The notes under the pieces were generated by a model. That model saw nothing but the letters and a program-made list of their open reading frames with translations, was not told the DNA's origin and made no database searches. DNA of 64,000 nt from Kineococcus terrestris (GTDB taxonomy: Bacteria > Actinomycetota > Actinomycetes > Actinomycetales > Kineococcaceae): NCBI RefSeq assembly GCF_041020765.1, contig NZ_JBEUEJ010000018.1. One strand, given 5' to 3'. Position 1 is the stretch's first letter; every line of letters begins with the position of its first letter. Both the position numbers and the translations under genes were made by a program. Shown here one piece after another: positions 29,581-36,726 of the stretch.

Positions 29581-30057
29581 GTGCGCACTCCGGTGGTGGT
29601 GACCCTCCTCGCCGCGAGCGCCGTGGGGGTCACGGCGCTCGGGCTGGCGATGGCGTCCGCGCAGGACCCGTCCCGCGACCTCGGCGGCACGGTGGTCGTC
29701 TCGGCGTCCCCGCGGGCGGGTGAGCCGGGGCCGCCGGACGGGCCCGCGGACCCCTCGGGCGACCGCGCGCCGGCCCCGGCGGACGTGTCCCCGGACGCCC
29801 CGCCCGGCGGGGACGACGTCCCGGCGCCCGGTCCCCCGGCCCCCGCGCCCGCGGAGCCGGCCCCGGCGCCCGCGCCCGCCGAGCCGGCCCCCGCGCCCGC
29901 TCCCCCACCGCCGCCCGCACCGGCGCCCGCCCCGGCGCCGGTGGTCCCCGTGCCGCCGCCGCCCGCCGTCGTGGTGGGCGACGACGACGGGGACGACGAC
30001 GGGCGGGACGACCGGGATGACGACGGGGACGACGACGGCGATGATGACGACGACTGA
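29581..30057 (+). CDS. exported proline-rich protein with acidic tail
   Basis: A 158-residue protein from GTG 29581. A signal peptide or anchor (VVVTLLAASAVGVTALGLAM) is followed by about 75 residues dominated by Pro-Ala-Glu repeats (EPAPAPAPAEPAPAPAP). The tail is almost pure Asp/Gly/Arg (DDDGDDDGRDDRDDDGDDD). The composition suggests a disordered cell-wall-spanning chain with a cation-binding end. The gene directly precedes a sensor kinase/regulator pair, and comparable small exported proteins often modulate or are controlled by their adjacent sensor. The acidic run may bind Ca2+ or Mg2+; that is inference from composition only. Confidence 0.6.
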   Translation: MRTPVVVTLLAASAVGVTALGLAMASAQDPSRDLGGTVVVSASPRAGEPGPPDGPADPSGDRAPAPADVSPDAPPGGDDVPAPGPPAPAPAEPAPAPAPAEPAPAPAPPPPPAPAPAPAPVVPVPPPPAVVVGDDDGDDDGRDDRDDDGDDDGDDDDD

Positions 30058-30169
30058 CGGGCCGCCCGCGACCGCGGCCGGCCCGCCGCCCGCGCCCCGC
30101 ACCACGTCCACCGGGCCCACCGGGCCGCCGGTGGCGGGTGCCGCGCCGAGCCGGAGGACGACGACGACC

Positions 30170-31690
30170 GTGAGCCCTCCCGACCCGCCGCGCCCCGGTG
30201 CGCCCGCCCACCTGCGAACCCGCCTGCGGCGGGTGTTCCGCACGGTGCGCGCGCGGGTGCTGACGGCGGTGCTGGCGGCGACGGCGCTGGGACTGGCGGT
30301 GGCGGGGGTCGTCTCGCACGCGGTGCAGGAGGACGTGGCGCGCGCGCGGATCGACCGCTCGCTGGACCAGGAGGTCGCCGAGCTGCGCGAGCTGGCCGCC
30401 AACGGCTACGACGGGGTGCGGTTCGCCTCGGTGGCCGAGCTGCTGCGCGCGAGCATCCGCAACGACCTGCCGGACGCGAACGAGTCGGCGGTGGGGATCG
30501 TGGTGGGCGGGCAGACGTACGCCCCGGCGACGCGGCCGTTCGAGCTGGAGGACTCCCCGCGGGTGCGGGAGCTGGCCGCGGCGGTGACGCCGGACGCGGC
30601 GCCGGTGCGCGAGACGGTCGAGACGGCGGCGGGCTCGACGCGGATCGTGGCGGTGCCGGTGTCGCTGCCGGGCGGTGCGCCGGGTGAGCCGGTGCTGGGC
30701 CTGTACGTGGTGGGGCACGCGGTGGAGCCGGAGCTGCGCGCGGTGGCGGACAACGCGCGCACGTTCGCGGTGGTGTCGCTGGGCGCGCTGCTGGCGGTGG
30801 CGGCGGTGGCGTGGCTGGTGACGGCGCGGCTGCTGCGGCCGCTGGACGACCTGCACGCCACGGCGGTGGCGGTGGGCGCGGCGGACCTGTCGCGGCGGGT
30901 GCCGGTGCACGGCGACGACGACGTGGCGGACGTGGCGCGCAGCTTCAACGAGATGCTCGAGCGGCTGGAGGAGTCGTTCGCGACGCAGCGGCGGTTCCTG
31001 GACGACGCCGGCCACGAGCTGCGCACGCCGCTGACGATCGTGCAGGGACACCTGGAGCTGGTGGACGTCGCGGACGCGCGGGACGTGACGGAGACGCGCG
31101 CGCTGGTGCTGGACGAGCTGGACCGGATGACGCGCCTGGTGGACGACCTGACGCTGCTGGCGAAGGCGCACCAGCCGAACTTCGTGGCGCTGCGGCCGGT
31201 GGACGCGGGGCAGCTGCTGGACGAGGCGTTCGACAAGGTGGTGCCGCTGGGCGAGCGGCGCTGGCGGGTGGACGCGCGCGCGGACGCGGAGGTGGTGGCG
31301 GACCCGCAGCGGGTGCAGCAGGCGCTCATCCAGCTGGTGTCGAACGCGGTGAAGTTCTCCCGGCCCGGGGACCTGGTGGCGCTGGGCAGCGCGGTGCACG
31401 GGCGCGACCTGCTGCTGTGGGTGCGCGACTCCGGCCCGGGGATCGCCCCGGAGGACGTGGAGCGCATCTTCGAGCGGTTCGGGCGGGCGGAGACGGGCCG
31501 CGGCGTGGAGGGTTCCGGGCTGGGCCTGGCGATCGTGTCGGCGATCGCGGAGGCGCACGGCGGCCGGGTGGACGTGGCGAGCCTGCCGGGCGCGGGGGCG
31601 ACGTTCACGCTGGTGCTGCCGCTGCGCCCGGTGGACGCGGAGGGACCCGTCGCGGACGCGGACGCGGTGGTCGCGGGGGGTGCGGCGTGA
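30170..31690 (+). CDS. sensor histidine kinase (HAMP-HisKA)
   Basis: A 506-residue kinase. I chose GTG 30170 behind GGAGG at 30153; ATG 30041 or 30044 would add ~42 low-complexity residues and overlap the preceding gene. It has a first membrane helix (VLTAVLAATALGLAVAGVV), a periplasmic sensor of ~135 residues and a second helix (FAVVSLGALLAVAAVAWLV). A HAMP domain and the phospho-histidine in DAGHELRTPLTIVQGHLELV follow. The ATPase boxes are LVSNAVKFSRPG, RDSGPGIAPEDVERIFERFG and GSGLGLAIVSAIAEAHGG. The four-base overlap with the downstream regulator shows they are a pair. Confidence 0.9.
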   Translation: MSPPDPPRPGAPAHLRTRLRRVFRTVRARVLTAVLAATALGLAVAGVVSHAVQEDVARARIDRSLDQEVAELRELAANGYDGVRFASVAELLRASIRNDLPDANESAVGIVVGGQTYAPATRPFELEDSPRVRELAAAVTPDAAPVRETVETAAGSTRIVAVPVSLPGGAPGEPVLGLYVVGHAVEPELRAVADNARTFAVVSLGALLAVAAVAWLVTARLLRPLDDLHATAVAVGAADLSRRVPVHGDDDVADVARSFNEMLERLEESFATQRRFLDDAGHELRTPLTIVQGHLELVDVADARDVTETRALVLDELDRMTRLVDDLTLLAKAHQPNFVALRPVDAGQLLDEAFDKVVPLGERRWRVDARADAEVVADPQRVQQALIQLVSNAVKFSRPGDLVALGSAVHGRDLLLWVRDSGPGIAPEDVERIFERFGRAETGRGVEGSGLGLAIVSAIAEAHGGRVDVASLPGAGATFTLVLPLRPVDAEGPVADADAVVAGGAA

Positions 31691-32349
31691 CGAGCGTGCT
31701 CATCGCCGAGGACGAGGCGCGGATCGCCGCGTTCGTGGAGAAGGGACTGCGCGCCAACGGGTTCGCGACGACGGTGGCGCCGGACGGGCGCACGGCGCTG
31801 GACCTGGCCAGCACCGGGGAGTTCGACCTGGTGGTGCTGGACATCGGCCTGCCGGTGATGGACGGGTTCACGGTGCTGCGCCGGCTGCGGCAGACGAAGC
31901 TGCCGGTGCCGGTGGTGGTGCTGACGGCGCGCGACGACGTCAGCGACACGGTGGCGGCGCTGGAGGGCGGCGCGGACGACTACGTGACGAAGCCGTTCCG
32001 GTTCGAGGAGCTGCTGGCGCGGGTGCGGCTGCGGCTGCGCCAGGACCGGGCGGCGGAGGTGACGCTGCTGTCGGCCGGGGACCTGCAGCTGGACCTGCTG
32101 ACGCGCACGGCGGCGGTGGCGGGGCGCTCGGTGACGCTGTCGAGCCGGGAGTTCGCGCTGGCGGAGGCGTTCCTGCGCCACCCGGGGCAGGTCCTCTCGC
32201 GCGAGCAGCTGCTCAGCTCGGTGTGGGGGTACGACTTCGACCCGGGCTCGAACGTGGTGGACGTGTACGTCCGGTACCTGCGCAAGAAGCTGGGCGCGGA
32301 CCGGGTGGAGACGGTGCGCGGCATGGGGTACCGGCTGCGCACGCACTGA
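31687..32349 (+). CDS. OmpR-type response regulator
   Basis: A 220-residue regulator from GTG 31687 (GTGA overlap with the kinase). The receiver reads VLIAEDEARIAAFVEKGLRA, with the acceptor aspartate in FDLVVLDIGLPVMDG and the lysine in DYVTKPFRFEELLARV. The winged-helix domain contains LSSREFALAEAFLRHPGQVL and NVVDVYVRYLRKKLGADRVE. It most likely answers the kinase upstream. The repeats at 29521-29547 are a plausible site for autoregulation. Confidence 0.92.
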   Translation: MTSVLIAEDEARIAAFVEKGLRANGFATTVAPDGRTALDLASTGEFDLVVLDIGLPVMDGFTVLRRLRQTKLPVPVVVLTARDDVSDTVAALEGGADDYVTKPFRFEELLARVRLRLRQDRAAEVTLLSAGDLQLDLLTRTAAVAGRSVTLSSREFALAEAFLRHPGQVLSREQLLSSVWGYDFDPGSNVVDVYVRYLRKKLGADRVETVRGMGYRLRTH

Positions 32350-32383
32350 GGCGAGGACCGCGCGCGGGGGCCATGCTGGGCGG

Positions 32384-33364
32384 GTGCGCGCGGGCCGCCT
32401 GCTGACGATGGTGCTGCTGCTGCAGTCGCGCGAGCAGGTGAGCGCGCGGGAGCTGGCCGAGCGGCTGGAGGTGTCGCAGCGCACGGTGCAGCGCGACGTG
32501 GAGGAGCTGCTGGCCGCGGGGGTGCCGGTGCGCTCGGTGCGCGGGCCGGCGGGCGGGTACCGGCTGGACGGGTACCGCTCGAAGTTCGCGGGCCTGTCGC
32601 CGGCGGAGGCGGAGGCGGTCTCGTTCCTGGGCCTGGCCGGTCCGGCGGCGGCGCTGGGGCTGGGCGACGTGCTGGGCGGGGTGCGGCTGAAGGTGCGGGC
32701 GGGCCTGTCGCCGGAGGGGCGCGAGCGCTCGGACCGGGTGTCGGCGCGCTTCCACCTGGACACCGACCGCTGGTTCGGCACGGCGGAACCGGCGCCGGCG
32801 CTGGCGGCGCTGGCGCGCGCGGTGTGGGAGGACCAGCGGGTGCGCGTGCGGCACGCGGGCCGCGGGGGTGAGAGCGAGCGGGTCCTGGACCCGCTGGGCC
32901 TGGTGCTCAAGGGCGAGTGGTACCTGCTGGCGCGCCGCGACGGCGAGCTGCGCACCTACCGGGTGTCGCGACTGCGGGAGGTGGAGGTGCTCGACGAGCC
33001 GGCGCACCGGCCGCAGGGGTTCGACCTGCGCGCGGCGTGGGCGGAGCACCTGGCGCGCGCCGAGGCCGCCCGCGAGCGGGTGGAGGCGCTGGTGCGCGCG
33101 CGGGAGGAGGTGCTGCCGGGGCTGCGGCGGGTGGCGAGCGCGTCGGCGCAGGACGCGGTGCCGGTGGTGGCGGACGGCCTGGCGCGCGACGGGCTCGGCC
33201 GGGTGGAGGTGAGCGTGGTCTTCGACGCCGAGCGCTGGGCGGTGATGGCGCTGCTGGGGTTCGGGGCGGCGGTGGAGGTGCTGGCGCCGGCGTGGCTGCG
33301 GGCGGAGGTCGCCGCGGCGGCCGCGGCGACGGCGCGGCTGTACGAGGCGCCCGCGCTCGAATGA
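32384..33364 (+). CDS. WYL-domain transcriptional regulator (YafY-like)
   Basis: A 326-residue regulator from GTG 32384. The N-terminal HTH_11 domain reads RLLTMVLLLQSREQVSAREL and VSQRTVQRDVEELLAAGVPV. The WYL domain carries GEWYLLARRDGELRTYRVSRL in its ligand-binding strand region, and a WCX-type C-terminus follows. WYL regulators sense small ligands or nucleic acids and often control the adjacent gene. A perfect inverted repeat lies two bases after the stop, ahead of the DinB-like gene. Confidence 0.88.
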   Translation: MRAGRLLTMVLLLQSREQVSARELAERLEVSQRTVQRDVEELLAAGVPVRSVRGPAGGYRLDGYRSKFAGLSPAEAEAVSFLGLAGPAAALGLGDVLGGVRLKVRAGLSPEGRERSDRVSARFHLDTDRWFGTAEPAPALAALARAVWEDQRVRVRHAGRGGESERVLDPLGLVLKGEWYLLARRDGELRTYRVSRLREVEVLDEPAHRPQGFDLRAAWAEHLARAEAARERVEALVRAREEVLPGLRRVASASAQDAVPVVADGLARDGLGRVEVSVVFDAERWAVMALLGFGAAVEVLAPAWLRAEVAAAAAATARLYEAPALE

Positions 33365-33365
33365 C

Positions 33366-33390
33366 GTACCCGACACGTCCTGTCGGGTAC
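33366..33390. promoter_or_regulatory. 10-bp perfect inverted repeat between WYL regulator and DinB-like gene
   Basis: GTACCCGACA at 33366-33375 and TGTCGGGTAC at 33381-33390 are exact complements around CGTCC. The element begins immediately after the regulator stop and lies 51 bases before the next start. It has no T tract. It may be the operator of the WYL regulator at the DinB-like promoter or a short terminator. Confidence 0.55.
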
Positions 33391-33440
33391 GGCCGCCACG
33401 CTGGGGTGGTCAGCGCGAGACCGAGCTCCGGGAGGACCCG

Positions 33441-34103
33441 ATGACCAGCACGCAGCCCGACGCCGCCACCCCCACCGGCACCGAGCAGCCCGACGTCCGC
33501 CGCCTGTTCGTCCTGGCCGACGAGGCGCTGCTGGCGGTGGTGCGGCAGGTGCGCGAGGAGGAGTGGGACGCCCCGACGGCCTCGGAGGTGACGACGAGCG
33601 ACCCCTCCAGCGACCCGACGCTGCGGTTCGTCGTCAACTACCACGCGTACGAGGACGCGTGGGTGCCGGCGATGCTGGCCGGCCGCACGATGGACGAGGT
33701 GGGCCGCGACGCGCACACCGGCGACCTGCTGGGCGCGGACCCGGCGGCGAGCTTCGAGCGGTACGTGCAGGAGGCGGTCGCGGCCGTGGAGGCGCTGGAC
33801 GACTTGGAGCGCACCGTGCACTGCTCGTTCGGCGACTACAGCGCCCGCGACTACCTGTGGCAGACGGTCTTCTTCCGCGGGCTGCGAGCGGTGGAGATCG
33901 CCCGGCTGATCGGCGTGGACGACACCGTCGACGAGGAGCTCGTGGCCGGGCTGCTGCCCTACATGCGCGAGCACGCCGAGGAGTGGCGCGCGTTCGGGGT
34001 GCTGGGCCCGGAGGTCGAGGCGCCCGAGGGCGCGAGCGCCCAGGAGCAGCTGATGGCGGTGACCGGGCGCCGGCCGCGCCGCACCCGTCCCCCGGTGCGC
34101 TGA
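33441..34103 (+). CDS. DinB/maleylpyruvate-isomerase-like protein
   Basis: A 220-residue protein predicted to be a four-helix bundle of the DinB/mycothiol-dependent family. Visible blocks are RFVVNYHAYEDAWVPAMLAG, SARDYLWQTVFFRGLRAVEI and MREHAEEWRAFGVLGPEVEA. Its histidines could bind a metal as in DinB proteins. Many actinobacterial members use mycothiol. The start has GGGAGGA upstream at 33430-33436. It is probably controlled by the WYL regulator ahead of it. The substrate is unknown. Confidence 0.65.
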   Translation: MTSTQPDAATPTGTEQPDVRRLFVLADEALLAVVRQVREEEWDAPTASEVTTSDPSSDPTLRFVVNYHAYEDAWVPAMLAGRTMDEVGRDAHTGDLLGADPAASFERYVQEAVAAVEALDDLERTVHCSFGDYSARDYLWQTVFFRGLRAVEIARLIGVDDTVDEELVAGLLPYMREHAEEWRAFGVLGPEVEAPEGASAQEQLMAVTGRRPRRTRPPVR

Positions 34104-34156
34104 CGGTGCGCTGACCTGCGGGGAAGCCTCACGGGCGCCGCCTGGTTGTGCCCGGT

Positions 34157-34615
34157 ATGACGACGCAGGCGCTGACCCTGGAGACGCACGACGAGACCGT
34201 GAAGGACGGCATCGTCCTCATCGACTTCTGGGCGGAGTGGTGCGGCCCGTGCAAGCAGTTCGGCCCCGTCTTCGAGGCGGCGTCGGAGAAGCACGAGGAC
34301 ATCTCCTTCGTGAAGGTCGACACCGAGGACCAGCAGCAGCTCGCCGCCCGCTACGGCATCACCTCCATCCCGACGCTGGTCGCCTACCGCGACGGCATCC
34401 CCGTGTTCGGGCAGCCGGGCGCGCTGCCGCAGCCGGCGCTGGAGCAGCTCATCGAGCAGGTGCGCGCGCTGGACATGGACACCGTCAAGGAGCAGTACGC
34501 GCAGGCGCTGGCCCAGCAGCAGGCGCAGCAGCAGGCGGCCCAGCAGCAGGCTCAGCAGCAGCAGGCCCCGCAGCGCACGGGCGTGCGCGCGGGCACGGAC
34601 CCGGCCGCCTTCTGA
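34157..34615 (+). CDS. thioredoxin with glutamine-rich tail
   Basis: A 152-residue protein with a complete thioredoxin fold in residues 1-110. The active site is WAEWCGPCKQFGPVF and the cis-proline loop is GITSIPTLVAYRDG. It catalyses dithiol-disulfide exchange in the cytoplasm. After residue ~115 comes an unusual tail of Gln/Ala repeats (AQQQAQQQAAQQQAQQQQA) that ordinary thioredoxins lack. ATG 34157 is preferred over GTG 34148, and no clear ribosome binding site precedes either. A strong terminator follows. Confidence 0.92.
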   Translation: MTTQALTLETHDETVKDGIVLIDFWAEWCGPCKQFGPVFEAASEKHEDISFVKVDTEDQQQLAARYGITSIPTLVAYRDGIPVFGQPGALPQPALEQLIEQVRALDMDTVKEQYAQALAQQQAQQQAAQQQAQQQQAPQRTGVRAGTDPAAF

Positions 34616-34633
34616 GCCGACCGGCCCCGCACC

Positions 34634-34671
34634 GCGACGGCCCCGCACCCCACCGGGTGCGGGGCCGTCGC
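34634..34671 (+). terminator. strong terminator hairpin after thioredoxin gene
   Basis: Perfect 17-base arms, GCGACGGCCCCGCACCC at 34634-34650 and its complement at 34655-34671, surround a CACC loop 19 bases after the stop. No T tract follows, as for the other hairpins in this window. Confidence 0.85.
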
Positions 34672-34733
34672 GCGTCCGGGCCGGGATCAGATCGCCCGCC
34701 GCCGTCACCGCCATCACGAGCGCTCCCTCCTCC

Positions 34734-34776
34734 CCCTCCGTGATCTCGCAGGGTTTCCCAGCAAGATCACGGAGGG
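34734..34776. repeat. 43-bp palindromic element, copy 1
   Basis: The 13-base arms CCCTCCGTGATCT (34734-34746) and AGATCACGGAGGG (34764-34776) are perfect complements. The loop reads CGCAGGGTTTCCCAGCA and holds an inner GGG-TTT-CCC. A second copy with the same architecture lies at 36655-36697, and the pair flank the AbiE-type genes. It resembles a dispersed intergenic palindrome and could act as terminator, processing site or mobile miniature element. Confidence 0.85.
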
Positions 34777-34858
34777 AGGGGACGGTTCGACGAGTATCGG
34801 CCCGCTTATCCGAAGCGCTAACCTGCTCAGTACTGACGCCGTGCAGCGGGAGGAGTCG

Positions 34859-35524
34859 ATGGCCGCTCTACCGGAGGAGATCGCCCACGCACCTCTGCGG
34901 ACCTTCACCACCTCCGCCCTCGCGCACCGCTACACCCAGCCCGCCGTCCAGGTGCACCGCCTGCGCGCGCAGGGGAGGGTGCGCCGGGCCGCCCGCGGCG
35001 TGCACTACGCCGTGCCCGAGAGCGCCCCGGCCTCGTGGCGGCCCAGCCTGGAGGCGCTGGCTGCGGGAGTGGCCACCGCCCTGTACGGCGAGCGCGTACC
35101 CGTGCTGATGCACCTGTCCGCCGCCCGACTGCTGGGGGTGGTGCCGCGCGCGCTGGCGCGCGCGGTCGTCGCCGTCCCCCGCCAGCACCCCGCCGTGACG
35201 CTGGACGACCGCGACGACGCCCGGGTGCACTTCGTCCAGCGCGACACCGACGGCCTCGACGCGCAGCTGGTGAGCACCGACCTCGGGCCCGCCCTGATCA
35301 CGAGCCCGGAGCAGACGCTGCTGGACCTCGCCCGCCGCCCGGACCTGCTCGGACTCGCCGGCGAGTCGTGGGACGCGGTGCGCGGCTTGTGGCCGCGCTG
35401 CGACGAGGACCTGCTGCGGGAGCTCGCCGGTGCTCAGCGCGGGCGTGCGGCGCTGCGGCGCGCGCAGCGGGTGCGGGAGGACGCCGGTCGCAGGATCCCG
35501 ACCAGGACCGGCGACGACGGGTGA
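34859..35524 (+). CDS. abiEi: AbiEi-family antitoxin
   Basis: A 221-residue protein from ATG 34859 with GGGAGGAG just upstream. The N-terminal winged-helix part reads LRTFTTSALAHRYTQPAVQV, followed by LRAQGRVRRAARGVHYAVPE. The C-terminal part contains SAARLLGVVPRALARAVVAV and LITSPEQTLLDLARRPDLLG, the usual AbiEi C-terminal block. In type IV systems AbiEi represses its own promoter and counters the AbiEii nucleotidyltransferase, which is encoded 71 bases downstream. Assignment rests on these blocks plus the partner gene. Confidence 0.82.
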   Translation: MAALPEEIAHAPLRTFTTSALAHRYTQPAVQVHRLRAQGRVRRAARGVHYAVPESAPASWRPSLEALAAGVATALYGERVPVLMHLSAARLLGVVPRALARAVVAVPRQHPAVTLDDRDDARVHFVQRDTDGLDAQLVSTDLGPALITSPEQTLLDLARRPDLLGLAGESWDAVRGLWPRCDEDLLRELAGAQRGRAALRRAQRVREDAGRRIPTRTGDDG

Positions 35525-35589
35525 CCACCGACGAGGCCGCCGAGCTGCGGCTGCGCTACGAGAGGGCCGTGCCGGCGGACGGCTGGTAA
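35521..35589 (+). CDS. 22-codon ORF between antitoxin and toxin, in the toxin frame
   Basis: GTG 35521 overlaps the antitoxin stop in the usual GTGA manner and opens VTTDEAAELRLRYERAVPAD-Gly-Trp before a TAA at 35587. This ORF is in the same reading frame as the toxin GTG at 35596, only six bases after the stop. Without the TAA, translation from 35521 would run straight into the toxin. It may be a leader peptide, or the true toxin N-terminus cut by a nonsense mutation. Confidence 0.45.
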   Translation: MTTDEAAELRLRYERAVPADGW

Positions 35590-35595
35590 ACGGAC

Positions 35596-36582
35596 GTGAC
35601 GTGGGACGAGCCGGGATGGATGGACGACACGTGGCTGGAGCTGGCCGGCGCCTACGCCAGCACTGCCGCAGGTCGCGACCACCTGCGCCGCGACCAGGCG
35701 GAGGCGGGTCAGGCCGGTCAGGACGCCGCGGCAGCGCGTCTGAGCGCCGCGCTGCTGCGCGGGGAGACCATCCGGGCCGAGCACGAGGAGAGCCAGCGGC
35801 GTGCACTCACCAGGCGCCCGCGCGCGCCGCGGCCGCAGGAGATCGCCGGTGTGGCCGAGCGCTTCGGCGCCGATCCCGATCAGGTGCGCCGTGACCACGT
35901 CATCAGCCACGTGCTCGCCGCCCTGTCCACCCTCGACGGCGCGGCGAGCCCCGACGGTGACCTGGTGTTCATCGGAGGTACGGCGCTCGCGCGCACCGTC
36001 CTGCCCACGCTCCGCTTGAGCGAGGACATCGACCTCCTCGGCTACGCACCACGTCGGGAGATGGCCGCTGCCGTCGAGCACGTCCTCCGGCGCCGCCTCC
36101 GGCGCACCCACGGCGTCCTGACGTGGGCAGGCCCCAGCCTCAGCGACGTGGCCGACACCGAGGCAGCCGTGGTGGTCCTCGGGGACGTCCAGGTCCGTCT
36201 GCAGTTGCTGCCCGGCGCCTCCTACCCGCCCTGGCCCCGGCAGGTGCGCGCCCTGCACCAGCGCTACTCCGACGCCCCTGCCGCGTCCCTGACCACGCTG
36301 AGCACGTCGGCCTTCGTGGCGAGCAAGCTGAGCGCCTGGCACGACCGGCGCTCCCCTCGCGACCTCTACGACCTGTGGGCGCTGGGCATCAGCGGCTGCT
36401 TCGACGCCGAGGCGGCCGCCCTGTTCGCACGTCACGGACCGGGAGCAGCTCCCACCTTCACACCGCCGGGCGAGAGTACTTGGACGACAGCTCTGGCCCA
36501 CCAGGGCCGCGTCCGCATCGACGCCGCCGGCGCGGCCCGGGACGTGCACCGCATGTGGGGACGCGCTTCGGACCGCACCTGA
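35596..36582 (+). CDS. abiEii: AbiEii/AbiGii-family nucleotidyltransferase toxin
   Basis: A 328-residue protein with the nucleotidyltransferase core VFIGGTALARTVLPTLRLSE followed by DIDLLGY. The GG, the S and the DxD needed for nucleotide transfer are all present. Downstream, STSAFVASKLSAWHDRRSPR and DLYDLWAL are the family's second conserved block. AbiEii toxins transfer nucleotides, in studied cases to tRNA acceptor ends, and cause growth arrest or abortive phage infection. The GTG start has a poor ribosome binding site. An in-frame GTG at 35521 is separated from it by one TAA. Confidence 0.85.
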   Translation: MTWDEPGWMDDTWLELAGAYASTAAGRDHLRRDQAEAGQAGQDAAAARLSAALLRGETIRAEHEESQRRALTRRPRAPRPQEIAGVAERFGADPDQVRRDHVISHVLAALSTLDGAASPDGDLVFIGGTALARTVLPTLRLSEDIDLLGYAPRREMAAAVEHVLRRRLRRTHGVLTWAGPSLSDVADTEAAVVVLGDVQVRLQLLPGASYPPWPRQVRALHQRYSDAPAASLTTLSTSAFVASKLSAWHDRRSPRDLYDLWALGISGCFDAEAAALFARHGPGAAPTFTPPGESTWTTALAHQGRVRIDAAGAARDVHRMWGRASDRT

Positions 36583-36654
36583 CGTTCGTACGCCGCGCTC
36601 CACCACGCCACGCCACCGACGCCGACAGCGACCGGCGCTCCCGTCGTCCCCCTC

Positions 36655-36697
36655 CCCGCCGTGATCTCGCAGGGAATCCCAGCAAGATCACGGCGGG
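36655..36697. repeat. 43-bp palindromic element, copy 2
   Basis: The arms CCCGCCGTGATCT (36655-36667) and AGATCACGGCGGG (36685-36697) are perfect complements. The loop is CGCAGGGAATCCCAGCA. Compared with copy 1, a T in the left arm has become G and its partner A in the right arm has become C, keeping the pair. It lies between the toxin stop and the convergent permease gene. Confidence 0.85.
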
Positions 36698-36726
36698 AGC
36701 TGGTCAGCGCCAGCGGGGCCGGGGCC

